From an uncultured Bradyrhizobium sp. (lineage in GTDB: Bacteria; Pseudomonadota; Alphaproteobacteria; Rhizobiales; Xanthobacteraceae): a stretch of 64,000 nucleotides of DNA. This document shows, one piece after another, positions 44,361 to 54,118 of the stretch; within the stretch, counting starts at the first letter, position 1; every line of letters starts with the position of its first letter. The stretch is from assembly GCF_947648125.1 (NCBI RefSeq), contig NZ_CANSMR010000001.1, forward strand, positions 1 through 64,000, written 5' to 3'. The notes under the pieces were generated by a model. The model saw nothing but the letters and a program-made list of their open reading frames with translations. It was not told where the DNA came from and did not search any database. Made by a program: the position numbers and the translations under genes.

Positions 44361-45275
44361 TTGGGAAAGGCGCTTGATGGAAAGGTGGTGCTGGTCACCG
44401 GCGCGGGGGGCGGGATCGGCCGCGACATCGCCCTGATGGCGGCGGCCGAAGGGGCGGCGGTCGTGGTCAACGATTTGGGTGCGTCACTGAAGGGTATCGG
44501 CCAGACTGTCACCGCCGCTCAAGCGGTCGTGGACGAAATCAAGGCCGCCGGCGGTCACGCCATCGCCGATGGTGGTAGCGTAACCGAGCCGGACCACGCC
44601 CGTGCCATGGTCGAGGCCGCCGTGAAGGAGTTCGGCCGCATCGACGCGGTGGTGAACAATGCGGGAATCTTGCGCGACGGCTATTTCCACAAGATGAGCT
44701 ACGAGGATTTCGACGCGGTGGTGAAGGTTCACCTTTACGGGGCGTTCAACACCTCGCGCGCCGCAGTCGACTACTTCGATCGAAAGGAAGGCGGGGCCCT
44801 GGTGCATATGACCTCGACCTCCGGCCTGATCGGCAACTACGCGCAGGCGAACTACGCCGCCGCCAAGCTGGGCATCGCGGCATTCTCGAAATCGGCCGCG
44901 TTGGACCTCAAGCGGTGGAACATTAGGTCGAACTGTATAGCGCCCTTCGCCTGGAGCCGGATGATCTCGTCGATCAAAACTGATACACCCGAACAGGAAG
45001 CTAGGGTCGAGAAAATAAAGAAGATGACGCCCGCGAAGGTCGCGCCGATGGCTTGCTACCTGATGAGCGACAGGGCCGCAGACGTCTCAGGCCAGATCTT
45101 CGCCGTGCGGATGAACGAAATCTTTCTCATGAGTCAGTCGCGTCCGCTACGCTCGGTTCATTCCGGCGATGGCTGGACGGCGGACGCGATCGCCGAGCGC
45201 GCCATTCCCGCGCTCAAGTCACACTTCACACCGCTTGAGGTCTCGGCGGACGTCTTTTCCTGGGATCCGGTCTGA
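44361..45275 (+). CDS. Short-chain dehydrogenase, (3R)-hydroxyacyl-CoA dehydrogenase-like
   Basis: The product has 304 residues. The NAD-binding motif TGAGGGIG, the NNAG motif and the catalytic triad region (STSG, then YAAAK) are intact. The C-terminal extension (about residues 225-304: SDRAADVSGQIFAVR, then FLMSQ) is typical of the dehydrogenase part of type-2 multifunctional enzymes. TTG 44361 is chosen because GAGGAGG lies 6 bases upstream; ATG 44346 overlaps the previous stop and is the alternative. It would oxidise a 3-hydroxyacyl-CoA. Confidence 0.83.
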   Translation: MGKALDGKVVLVTGAGGGIGRDIALMAAAEGAAVVVNDLGASLKGIGQTVTAAQAVVDEIKAAGGHAIADGGSVTEPDHARAMVEAAVKEFGRIDAVVNNAGILRDGYFHKMSYEDFDAVVKVHLYGAFNTSRAAVDYFDRKEGGALVHMTSTSGLIGNYAQANYAAAKLGIAAFSKSAALDLKRWNIRSNCIAPFAWSRMISSIKTDTPEQEARVEKIKKMTPAKVAPMACYLMSDRAADVSGQIFAVRMNEIFLMSQSRPLRSVHSGDGWTADAIAERAIPALKSHFTPLEVSADVFSWDPV

Positions 45276-46078
45276 TGAGCAAGCGCAAACAGAAAATTAC
45301 CTCGAATATCGGCTGGAGCACACCCGACAAGATTTGCGTGCGCGGACTGGACCTGCCCAACCAAATCCTGGGCCACATGAACCTCGGCGATCTGGCGTTT
45401 CTGCAGTTGACAGGCCGCAAGGCCACGCCCGAGGAAAGCCGCGTGTTCAACGCGATCGTCATCACGCTGGTTGAACATGGCATCACACCGTCCGCCCTGG
45501 CCGCACGCATGACCTATATGGGCGCGCCGGAATCGCTTCAGGCCGCCGTCGCGGCGGGGCTCTGCGGGCTGGGCACGGTGTTCGTCGGCTCAATGGAAGG
45601 CGCCTCAAAGATGCTGTATGAGGCGCTGCCGCAGGACAAGCTGGGGACCGGCGCCGATCTCGACGCCATTGCCGCCCAAACGGTCGAGGCGTTCCGATCC
45701 CGCAGGACAATCGTGCCGGGCCTGGGCCATCCGGTGCACAAGCCGGTCGATCCCCGCGCGCCGCGGCTGTTCCAGATCGCCGCCGAGAACGGCAAGTCGG
45801 GCGAATATGTCGCGCTAATCCAGAAGATCCAAGCCGTCGCGGAAAAGGCATCGGGCAAGATGCTGCCGATCAACGCCACCGGCGCGATCGGGGCGATCTG
45901 CTGCGAATTCGGCTTCCCATGGAAGATCGTGCGCGGCTTTGGCGTTATGGCGCGTGCGATCGGGCTGGTGGGCCATATCCTCGAGGAAAGCGAGAACCCG
46001 ATAGCCTATGAGATCTGGCAGCGCGCCGAAGAAGAGATCCTGGAGACCAGCGGCCCCGAAGCGCACAAGGCGATGTAA
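45275..46078 (+). CDS. Citryl-CoA-lyase-like protein (citrate synthase superfamily)
   Basis: The 267-residue protein corresponds to the citrate-synthase-fold lyase family. The two conserved histidines are present (VEHGITPSAL and GLGHPVHKPVDPR). The catalytic Asp region, usually IN-V/I-DGA, reads INATGA here, so the acid is missing. It could cleave a citryl-CoA-like thioester formed in the pathway, have another retro-Claisen role, or be altered in chemistry. It is the last gene of the rightward operon. Confidence 0.78.
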   Translation: MSKRKQKITSNIGWSTPDKICVRGLDLPNQILGHMNLGDLAFLQLTGRKATPEESRVFNAIVITLVEHGITPSALAARMTYMGAPESLQAAVAAGLCGLGTVFVGSMEGASKMLYEALPQDKLGTGADLDAIAAQTVEAFRSRRTIVPGLGHPVHKPVDPRAPRLFQIAAENGKSGEYVALIQKIQAVAEKASGKMLPINATGAIGAICCEFGFPWKIVRGFGVMARAIGLVGHILEESENPIAYEIWQRAEEEILETSGPEAHKAM

Positions 46079-46081
46079 CGG

Positions 46082-46417
46082 ATGCAGGCATCTCTCCCCG
46101 ACACGCATAACGATCTGCGCGCCGCGCCGCGGGCGCTCTGCGCACAGTTTGCGCCCGAATACCACCGCCAGCATGCCGGGCGTAAACCCCGACGGGGGAG
46201 TAGCGAACGAGTTATCGTCCACCATCGTCGACGGCATGGCAGCCTTTTCCGGCCGGAAAAGATACTGTTCGTCGACGATCTACCGCGAGCGCGTAAGATG
46301 AAGATCATGCGTCAGGTGCTGCGAGTGGTGTTCGAGAACCAGGATGCTTGCGACCTTTTCGCTCTCGCCAATCCCGAAGCAGCTGACAGGCTTCGCGAGA
46401 AACTTGGCAACGCGTGA
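46082..46417 (+). pseudogene. Scar of two catabolic gene fragments (acyl-CoA dehydrogenase start joined to CoA-ligase end)
   Basis: The first 31 residues (DLRAAPRALCAQFAPEYHRQ) resemble the start of an acyl-CoA dehydrogenase. After a short unmatched stretch, the last 60 residues (PEKILFVDDLPRARKMKIM, then LANPEAADRL) resemble the C-terminal end of an AMP-dependent acyl-CoA ligase. No domain is complete. The most likely origin is a deletion that fused the ends of two lost genes. It marks the border between the two catabolic regions. Confidence 0.5.
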
Positions 46418-46516
46418 TCGGTCGGAGGGGCTGGGCCCCGGCGGTGATGACGAAGAATGGCAGCTTCAGTCTGATCACGGACTTGGCGTCAGAAGAATGA
46501 TTGAGGGAGGCATAGG

Positions 46517-48136
<1,620 letters not shown>

Positions 48137-49148
48137 GTTCTCGGCTGATGCACGCTGCATAAAATGCCATCGACGGCGCGCGCGGACCCGCAGCGGATAT
48201 GTCGGCAAGAATTCCAGCAAAGGCCTACCGCCAACCATAACCGTTATTCGCCACACCGCTCACGATGATGGCCGGATCGTCATTGATCTCGTGCCAAATG
48301 CGGTGAGCTCAGTGTGGGTCTCAGCATCGACTGAAATTGTGGGTCTCCGGCGCATCGAATTCGAGCCAACAACCCGCTTGGAGAAAGCCTGCGGGACGCC
48401 GACGAGTGGCATAGTCGGCAAATTTCTTCTGCTTTCCGACGTACCATCGACGCGATCCGCTATGAATTAATTCGAACATGTGTTAGAAAGCCGACGTTGG
48501 GCGCTGCGAGTTCTTGGGTTATGGCCACCGTTGCAAACGAAGAGCCAAGGTTCGGGGAGTTTACCGTGGTGGGAAGACGCGAAAAGGCTCGGATAACGTT
48601 GGCGAGAGTCGTTCCCTCAGTTGAGCAGTTTCGCGCGAGCGCTGATGTATAACTTTTCGATCTCGATTAAGCGCAAGGATGCGGGTGCAGAAAACTACCG
48701 CGAAAGGCGTTTGTCTTGCGGCGCGACGATTGATCTTGTCTTTCCTTATCTTATCGCCGAGGTCACTGACTGGCCACGGGTTCCGCACGTCAACGGCGTT
48801 AGTCCGGCAAAGACAGATTTGGCGCCAGCAACCCAGTCTCCGATCGCGGTGAGCGGAATATCTACCAGCCTCGCTACGCAACGGAGCACATCTTGTGGCG
48901 CGAACAGACGAGCCCTCACGTCCTCACCAGATGCAAGGAACTCAACCAGACCGTCGCCGCGTGACGCATCGACGGCCTGCTCGATCTTGGCTCGCCGTCC
49001 TTCGATTTTTTTTCCGGCTCGTAGGCGGCACGTACAACGTGCGCCAGGTTTGCCAAGCGGCGCGACTGTCTAGCGCAACGCGGTTGTAGCGGTAGTGGAG
49101 CATGAGCAAGCAATCGAAAACTCAAATGCAAAACGGGGAGTGACGAAT
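48137..49148. other. 1-kb stretch without a convincing gene
   Basis: Several frames are open on both strands but none shows a recognisable family or a good start. On the minus strand around 48780-49050 one frame reads sensibly (VEFLASGEDVRARLF, then VLRCVARLVDIP), which could be a gene fragment that I do not recognise. An operator-like palindrome lies at 48471-48488. GGGGAG before 49149 is the ribosome-binding site of the next gene. Confidence 0.4.
48471..48488. promoter_or_regulatory. Second copy of the TTCtAACA-N2-TGTTAGAA-type operator
   Basis: TTCGAACATGTGTTAGAA has 8-bp arms with one mismatch and shares the AACA-N2-TGTTAG core with the site at 35156-35171. It lies 660 bases before the BadH-like gene, so part of the region it once controlled may be lost. 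Confidence 0.45.
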
Positions 49149-49943
49149 ATGGATCTCAATCTGAAGGGAAAATCGGTCGTCGTCACTGGCGGCGGCTCCA
49201 ACATCGGCCGGGCGATTGTGCTAGCGTTTGCGGCTGAGGGCGCCAACATCACAGTTGGCGATCTCGACCAGGCGCAGGCTGAAAAAGTTGCCGACCTTGC
49301 GCGGAAGAATGGCGCTGCGAGCGTTCAGGTAATCAGGACCGACGTGACCGATTTTGATCAGGTGAAGACTATGTTCAAGGCCGCGATTGACAAGCATGGC
49401 ACGGTTGATGTGCTGGTCAACAACGTTGGTTGGGATCAGTTGATGTTCTTCACTCAGACGACGCCCGAGTTCTGGCAGAAGATCATCCAGATCAATTATG
49501 TTGGCGTGCTTAACTGCACCAAATGTGCGCTCGATATCATGATTCCGAAGAGCACCGGCGCTATCGTGTCGATAAGTTCTGACGCAAGCCGATCGGGTGA
49601 GCCCCGTGAGGCGGTCTATGGTGGAGTTAAGGCTGCCGTCAATTCTTTCATGAAGACCATTGCCAAAGAGAACGGCCGCTATGGCATCCGCTGCAATGTC
49701 GTTTGTCCTGGCGTCACTGTTCCCGTGGCTACGGAAGAGGTTGGCGCCAATAGCATGTGGACAAAACCAGATTCAATGTTCACGGCGGAGCAATTCGAGA
49801 AAGTTGCCAAGGCGCTGCCGCTGCGCAAACTCGGTCGCCCGAATGATATTGCCAACGCCGTAGTGTTCCTGTCGTCCGCCGCCGCAGGTCACGTCACCGG
49901 CCAGGTCCTGTCGGTGTCAGGCGGATACACCATGATCGGCTGA
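49149..49943 (+). CDS. Short-chain dehydrogenase, BadH-like (2-hydroxycyclohexanecarboxyl-CoA dehydrogenase type)
   Basis: The 264-residue SDR has the cofactor motif TGGGSNIG. In place of the common NNAG it has NNVGWD, a feature close to the NNAGWD of BadH. Catalytic Ser and Tyr-Lys lie in SISSDASRSGEPREAVYGGVK; the ending is GQVLSVSGGYTM. It would oxidise a ring hydroxyl beta to the CoA thioester to a ketone, the substrate of the BadI-like hydrolase encoded next (40 bases downstream). ATG 49149 has GGGGAG upstream. Confidence 0.75.
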   Translation: MDLNLKGKSVVVTGGGSNIGRAIVLAFAAEGANITVGDLDQAQAEKVADLARKNGAASVQVIRTDVTDFDQVKTMFKAAIDKHGTVDVLVNNVGWDQLMFFTQTTPEFWQKIIQINYVGVLNCTKCALDIMIPKSTGAIVSISSDASRSGEPREAVYGGVKAAVNSFMKTIAKENGRYGIRCNVVCPGVTVPVATEEVGANSMWTKPDSMFTAEQFEKVAKALPLRKLGRPNDIANAVVFLSSAAAGHVTGQVLSVSGGYTMIG

Positions 49944-49983
49944 GTTCGGCTATCAATTCGTCAAAACAAAATGGAGTTCCATC

Positions 49984-50766
49984 GTGTCCGAAAAAGAGAT
50001 CATGTACGGCGTCAAGGACTACGTCGCCACCATCACAATCAACCGGCCAAAGACCCTCAATGCCTTTACCGGCGATAACATCGTAGAGATGGAGCGGTTG
50101 ATTCTCGAGGCAACCGCAGACAAGAAAGTTGGCGTCATCGTCCTCACCGGCTCCGGCGAGCGCGCGTTCTGCGTCGGCGGTGACGTCAACTGGGAGAAGG
50201 ACGCTGGTGGCAAGAGCGGGCTCGAAGGGTTGAAATTCAACTTCAACCGCCATATTGTCGAATGTCCAAAGCCCGTGATCGCGCGTGTTAACGGTTACGC
50301 GATTGGCGGCGGACATCACATCGCCTATTTCTGCGATTTCACCATCGCGGCAGAGCATGCGATTTTCGGCCAGAATGGCCCACGTGTTGGCTCTCCGGCG
50401 GGAGGCTACATCGTCTCGCACAGCGCCAATGTGCTCGGTCATAAGCGCGCGCGCGAACTCTGGATGCTGGCGCGACGCTACACTGCCAAACAAGCCCTCG
50501 ACTGGGGGCTAGCTAATTCCGTCGTTCCGATGGGCGAACTCGACGTCGAGGTTAGGAAATATTGCGACGAACTCCTAGCTTTAAGCCCCACTTGCCTGAA
50601 GATTCTCAAGCGCTCATTCTACTATCACATGGCGCCAATCATGGAGCGCGATATGGATGACCTCGTACGCGAGGTAGCACCTGCCTATTTCACGACACAA
50701 GAACAGCAGGAAGGCGCCAATGCGTTCCTCGAGAAACGCAGACCGGATTTCAGCGCGTTTCGCTAA
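49984..50766 (+). CDS. BadI-like 2-ketocyclohexanecarboxyl-CoA hydrolase (MenB branch of crotonases)
   Basis: The 260-residue crotonase has the marks of the MenB/BadI branch: FCVGGDVNW early, PKPVIARVNGYAIGGG, and FGQNGPRVGS where standard hydratases have F-QPE. BadI opens the ring of a 2-ketocyclohexane-CoA by a reverse Dieckmann reaction, giving pimeloyl-CoA. Length (260) and motif order match BadI. It follows a BadH-like gene, as in Rhodopseudomonas. A substituted ring substrate is equally possible. Confidence 0.77.
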   Translation: MSEKEIMYGVKDYVATITINRPKTLNAFTGDNIVEMERLILEATADKKVGVIVLTGSGERAFCVGGDVNWEKDAGGKSGLEGLKFNFNRHIVECPKPVIARVNGYAIGGGHHIAYFCDFTIAAEHAIFGQNGPRVGSPAGGYIVSHSANVLGHKRARELWMLARRYTAKQALDWGLANSVVPMGELDVEVRKYCDELLALSPTCLKILKRSFYYHMAPIMERDMDDLVREVAPAYFTTQEQQEGANAFLEKRRPDFSAFR

Positions 50767-50797
50767 AGCGATCTTGCCATAGTGTAAGGAGACTGCG

Positions 50798-51562
50798 ATG
50801 AGACTAGGCAGTGTCAACTATGAAACCAAAGGGAAGATCGCGATCCTTACGCTGGACGAACCGGGCAAGCTTAACGCGCTCAGCACAGGCATCCGTGAGG
50901 GTGTTCTCGATGGCCTGAAGAAAGTGGATGAAGACGACAATGTCCGCGTCGCCATCATCACCGGCAACGGGGACAAGGCATTTTGCGCTGGCGCCGATAT
51001 CAGCGGCTTCAACTTTGATCCTGACAAAGTACGAAAATTTATGATCGAGGCTTTAGGGGTATTAGCTGCGCCGGAGAATTGCCGCAAACCCGTGATTTCC
51101 GCCGTCAATGGTATTGCGTTCGGCGGTGGCTTTGAACTCGCGATCGCTTCGGACTTTATCATCGCATCTGATCGCGCACGCTTTGCGGTGCCAGAGATCA
51201 AGCTCGGACTACTGCCCGGTTTTGCGATTGTGCGTCTGCACGATATGATTGGCCGCGCCAAAGCAAAGGAGATGAGTATCCTCGGCGATCCAATCAGCGC
51301 GGATGAGGCATTCAGACTAGGCCTCGTACTACGTGTGGTTCCCCATGGTGATCTTCTCGCCGCCGCCCTGGAATTTGCCGAACGAATTGCATCGAAACCA
51401 AAGCTTGCGGTGCAGATGGCAAAATCGTTTTACAACCGCGGTCTCGGCGGCGATGAGATGCGGCACGCGATCGATGGCTTTCCATTTCTGTTCATGCATC
51501 GAGACGCACAGGAAGGTATCGGTGCCTTTCTCGAAAAGCGAGAGGCGAAGTTCGAGAGTTGA
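50798..51562 (+). CDS. Enoyl-CoA hydratase (BadK-like position)
   Basis: The 254-residue crotonase retains both catalytic glutamates (GGGFELA and FAVPEIKLGLLP) and should be an active hydratase. AAGGAG (50786-50791) precedes ATG 50798. By context it may hydrate a cyclohex-1-ene-1-carboxyl-CoA-type intermediate before the BadH-like step, the role of BadK. No alicyclic acyl-CoA dehydrogenase (AliB) lies beside it, but candidates are present elsewhere in the window. Confidence 0.8.
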   Translation: MRLGSVNYETKGKIAILTLDEPGKLNALSTGIREGVLDGLKKVDEDDNVRVAIITGNGDKAFCAGADISGFNFDPDKVRKFMIEALGVLAAPENCRKPVISAVNGIAFGGGFELAIASDFIIASDRARFAVPEIKLGLLPGFAIVRLHDMIGRAKAKEMSILGDPISADEAFRLGLVLRVVPHGDLLAAALEFAERIASKPKLAVQMAKSFYNRGLGGDEMRHAIDGFPFLFMHRDAQEGIGAFLEKREAKFES

Positions 51563-51862
51563 CCAAAAACCGCTCAGCCAAGTTGTCGAGGAGCCCGTTT
51601 TCGAAATGGAGCACTTTGCGGTAGGCGGCGTCATATCGACGAATCGATGATTCTCGAGGATTCTGCGCGCTGAACAGCGATGACGGGTCCGCAAGGAACA
51701 GAGCGCGCCCTGCGCGGCTTCGCTCTCGGAAGAAAGCCAACAGCCGAAAAGCCCTGTCGCAAAATTGTCGAGCCGAACCAATCTCTTACGCGAAATGCAG
51801 ATGGAAACTTCGGTTTAGGGTCGACTCAATCTGCGGTGAGTATCTCCACCAAGAAACTCGAA

Positions 51863-51979
51863 GATCGTCGCCGCTCGAACCGTGAAGCTGTTTGCCGCGC
51901 AATCGGCGAGGCGCTGCAGCTCTTCACGCCCGAGGAATGCGCCAACTACCTCGCAAACTCAGGGTATAGACGAACCTAA
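51863..51979 (+). pseudogene. Fragment of the C-terminus of an IS630-type transposase
   Basis: About 30 residues (EALQLFTPEECANYLANSGY) resemble the end of IS630-family transposases, which close with a similar LF-P-ECANY-x-AGY motif. Nothing else of the gene is recognisable upstream (51563-51862). It is a remnant of a lost insertion between the BadK-like gene and the IclR gene. Confidence 0.5.
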
Positions 51980-51991
51980 CTTCATCACGCT

Positions 51992-52729
51992 TTAGCCTGA
52001 CTTCGGACGGTGGTGCTCCACGAATTTCTTGAGGGTCGCGGCAATCTCGGGGGTTTTGTTTCCGATACGAAACTCTGGCCCCGCGACGACGACAGACAGA
52101 CGACGATCTCCGATCGGAAGTGGAATCGCGACACCTGCAAGATCGCGGCTGTAGTCTGAGAGGCTTTGACAATAGCCGCGATCCATCGAGGCACGTAGTT
52201 CGGACTCGACGGCTTCGATGCTGATGGGCGTCGACGGTCCATATTGCTTGAATTCGATCTTGCGATAAAGCGCGTCGCGCTCATCTTGAGAATACAGCAG
52301 CAGCAATGCCCGCCCGCTCGACGTGGCGTGAATCGGAATGCGATGACCTATCTGGGCGAAGTAGCGGATTGGCGCGTTCGATTCCACGACGTCGATGAAC
52401 ATCGCCATGGTGCCCGAGGGTGCGGCGATCGCCGCCGTTTCGCCGGTTTCAACCGAAAGGTCCGCAATCAGAGCGTGTGTCCAGGCAGGCAGGGGCTCGA
52501 CCTCCGACACTTGGCGAGCGACAGCGAGCCAGCGCGGGGTGGGGTAGTAGCCGGCACGCGGGCGCGGCTCGTAGAGGTAGCCCTTCTCCGTGAGGGTGGT
52601 CAGAAGATTGAAGGTGCTGGAACGTGGCCAGCCGAAATGGCTCGCCAACTCGGCCAGCGTCGCCGGCCGTTTCGTTCGTGCGAAATACTCAAGTATTTCC
52701 AGTACATTAGCGGCTTGTCGAACAATCAT
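51992..52729 (-). CDS. IclR-family transcriptional regulator
   Basis: The 245-residue protein has an N-terminal winged helix (VLEILEYFARTKRPATLAELASH, then FNLLTTLTEKGYL) and a C-terminal effector-binding domain (GETAAIAAPSGTMAMF, then HATSSGRALL). Such regulators often sense aromatic or acyl acids and control the adjacent catabolic genes. It lies between the ring-opening cluster and the leftward CitE-MaoC-CoA-transferase unit and could act on either. Confidence 0.87.
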   Translation of the reverse strand: MIVRQAANVLEILEYFARTKRPATLAELASHFGWPRSSTFNLLTTLTEKGYLYEPRPRAGYYPTPRWLAVARQVSEVEPLPAWTHALIADLSVETGETAAIAAPSGTMAMFIDVVESNAPIRYFAQIGHRIPIHATSSGRALLLLYSQDERDALYRKIEFKQYGPSTPISIEAVESELRASMDRGYCQSLSDYSRDLAGVAIPLPIGDRRLSVVVAGPEFRIGNKTPEIAATLKKFVEHHRPKSG

Positions 52730-52772
52730 TGGCCTTCCGCGATTGGCTGACCTGCTCAGCTACCGATATGAA

Positions 52773-53621
52773 TCACAGGCCAAGTACCTTCCTAGCAGCC
52801 CGGAGATGCGGCTTGTCGATCATTTTGCCGTCGAGACGCAAGGTGCCGAGATTCGGATTGCTGGCAAAGGCCGCCACGATCTTCTCGGCCCACGCGCGCT
52901 CGGCCGCGGTCGGCTCGAATGCGGCATTGACGACGTCGACATGCTTGGGATGGATCAGCGCCTTGGCGGAGAAGCCGTCGCGGCGCGCGATCCGGGTCTC
53001 CTGTTCGAGGCCGGCGAGATTGTCGATGTCGGTAAAAACGGTGTCGATTGCCGTCACCTCGGCGGCGGCTGCGGCGATCAGGCACATGTCGCGCGCCAGG
53101 CGATACGGACTGTGGAATACGCCGCCGCTGCCGTTTTCCGTCGCCCCAAGCGACGCGGCCAGATCCTCCGCGCCCCACATCAGGCCGGCGAGGCGAGGCG
53201 AGCAATTCTTGTAGGTGCCAAGGCCGAAGATCGAGCCGGCGGTTTCGGTTGCCACGCAGACGATGCGGGTCGAGCCGGCCGCGGAGCCGGCCGCTGCCTC
53301 GAAGGCATCGAGCCAGAGCGCGAGCTGCCGCACGTCGTCGCTGCCGGACGATTTCGGCAGCACGATGCCGTCGGGCACGCCAGGCATCACCGCGGCGAGA
53401 TCGGTCAAGGTCATGCCGGTGTCGAGCGCGTTGACGCGGACATAGAGCTGGTGCGGCCCGCGGCGGCCTTTCAGCATCGCCAGCGTCAGCTTGCGCGCTT
53501 CGTCCTTCTTATCCGCGACGACTGAGTCCTCAACGTCGATGATGAGCGCGTCGGCGTTGCCTTCGCTCGCCTTCTCGAACTTGCGCGGAGAATCACCCGG
53601 CACGAACAGCATGGAACGCAT
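52773..53621 (-). CDS. CitE-type CoA-ester lyase (HpcH/HpaI family)
   Basis: The 282-residue protein has the opening MRSMLFVPGDSP-KFEKA and the acidic DVEDSV. The metal-binding Glu is in ATETAG and the Asp in WGAEDLAASLGA. The family cleaves malyl-, citramalyl- or 3-hydroxy-acyl-CoA into acetyl-CoA or propionyl-CoA and an oxo acid. The start overlaps the stop of the MaoC gene (ATGA), so the two are coupled. With a hydratase and a CoA-transferase it resembles the itaconate and mesaconate routes (citramalyl-CoA lyase step). Confidence 0.83.
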   Translation of the reverse strand: MRSMLFVPGDSPRKFEKASEGNADALIIDVEDSVVADKKDEARKLTLAMLKGRRGPHQLYVRVNALDTGMTLTDLAAVMPGVPDGIVLPKSSGSDDVRQLALWLDAFEAAAGSAAGSTRIVCVATETAGSIFGLGTYKNCSPRLAGLMWGAEDLAASLGATENGSGGVFHSPYRLARDMCLIAAAAAEVTAIDTVFTDIDNLAGLEQETRIARRDGFSAKALIHPKHVDVVNAAFEPTAAERAWAEKIVAAFASNPNLGTLRLDGKMIDKPHLRAARKVLGL

Positions 53622-54073
53622 CAGACTGGCCTCTTGTGCATCATCGCCATGCGGCGGCACTTGCCCACGACCTCATCGTGCTGGTTGTAGGCGTGATGTT
53701 CGAACTCCACGATGCCCGCTTTGGGACGCGATTTGGATTCGCGCAAGGAGAGCACCTTGGTCGTTGCCCGCAGGGTGTCGCCATGGAAGACCGGCTTCGG
53801 AAACGTCACGTCGGTCATTCCGAGGTTGGCGACTGTGGTCCCCAGCGTCGTATCATAGACCGTCATGCCGATCATGATCCCCAGGGTGTAAAGACTGTTG
53901 AAAATGCGCTGACCGAATTCAGTCTTTGCCGAGAAATGTGCATCGATGTGCAGCGGCTGCGGATTGAGCGTCAGCAGGCTGAACATGGTGTTGTCCATCT
54001 CGGTCACGGTGCGGGTCAGGGCGTGCCTGAACTCCTGCCCGATGCTGAAATCCTCGAAATAAAGTCCGGCCAT
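53621..54073 (-). CDS. MaoC-family acyl-CoA hydratase
   Basis: The 150-residue single-hotdog protein starts MAGLYFEDFSIGQEF. The hydratase-type segment LNPQPLHIDAHFSAKTEF holds the catalytic His and Asp. The character resembles mesaconyl-CoA and itaconyl-CoA hydratases. It would add water to an unsaturated dicarboxyl-CoA to give the substrate of the CitE-type lyase. It lies 45 bases downstream of the CoA-transferase gene. Confidence 0.83.
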   Translation of the reverse strand: MAGLYFEDFSIGQEFRHALTRTVTEMDNTMFSLLTLNPQPLHIDAHFSAKTEFGQRIFNSLYTLGIMIGMTVYDTTLGTTVANLGMTDVTFPKPVFHGDTLRATTKVLSLRESKSRPKAGIVEFEHHAYNQHDEVVGKCRRMAMMHKRPV

Positions 54074-54118
54074 CGCGTTTCTCTCCCTGTGTTGTCTGAT
54101 TTCCCGCTTTGCCGCAAA

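Noticed and set aside
48621-49073. 150-codon frame on the plus strand before the BadH-like gene
   Set aside because: The translation has no recognisable family, is Ser/Arg-rich toward the end and has no good start signal.
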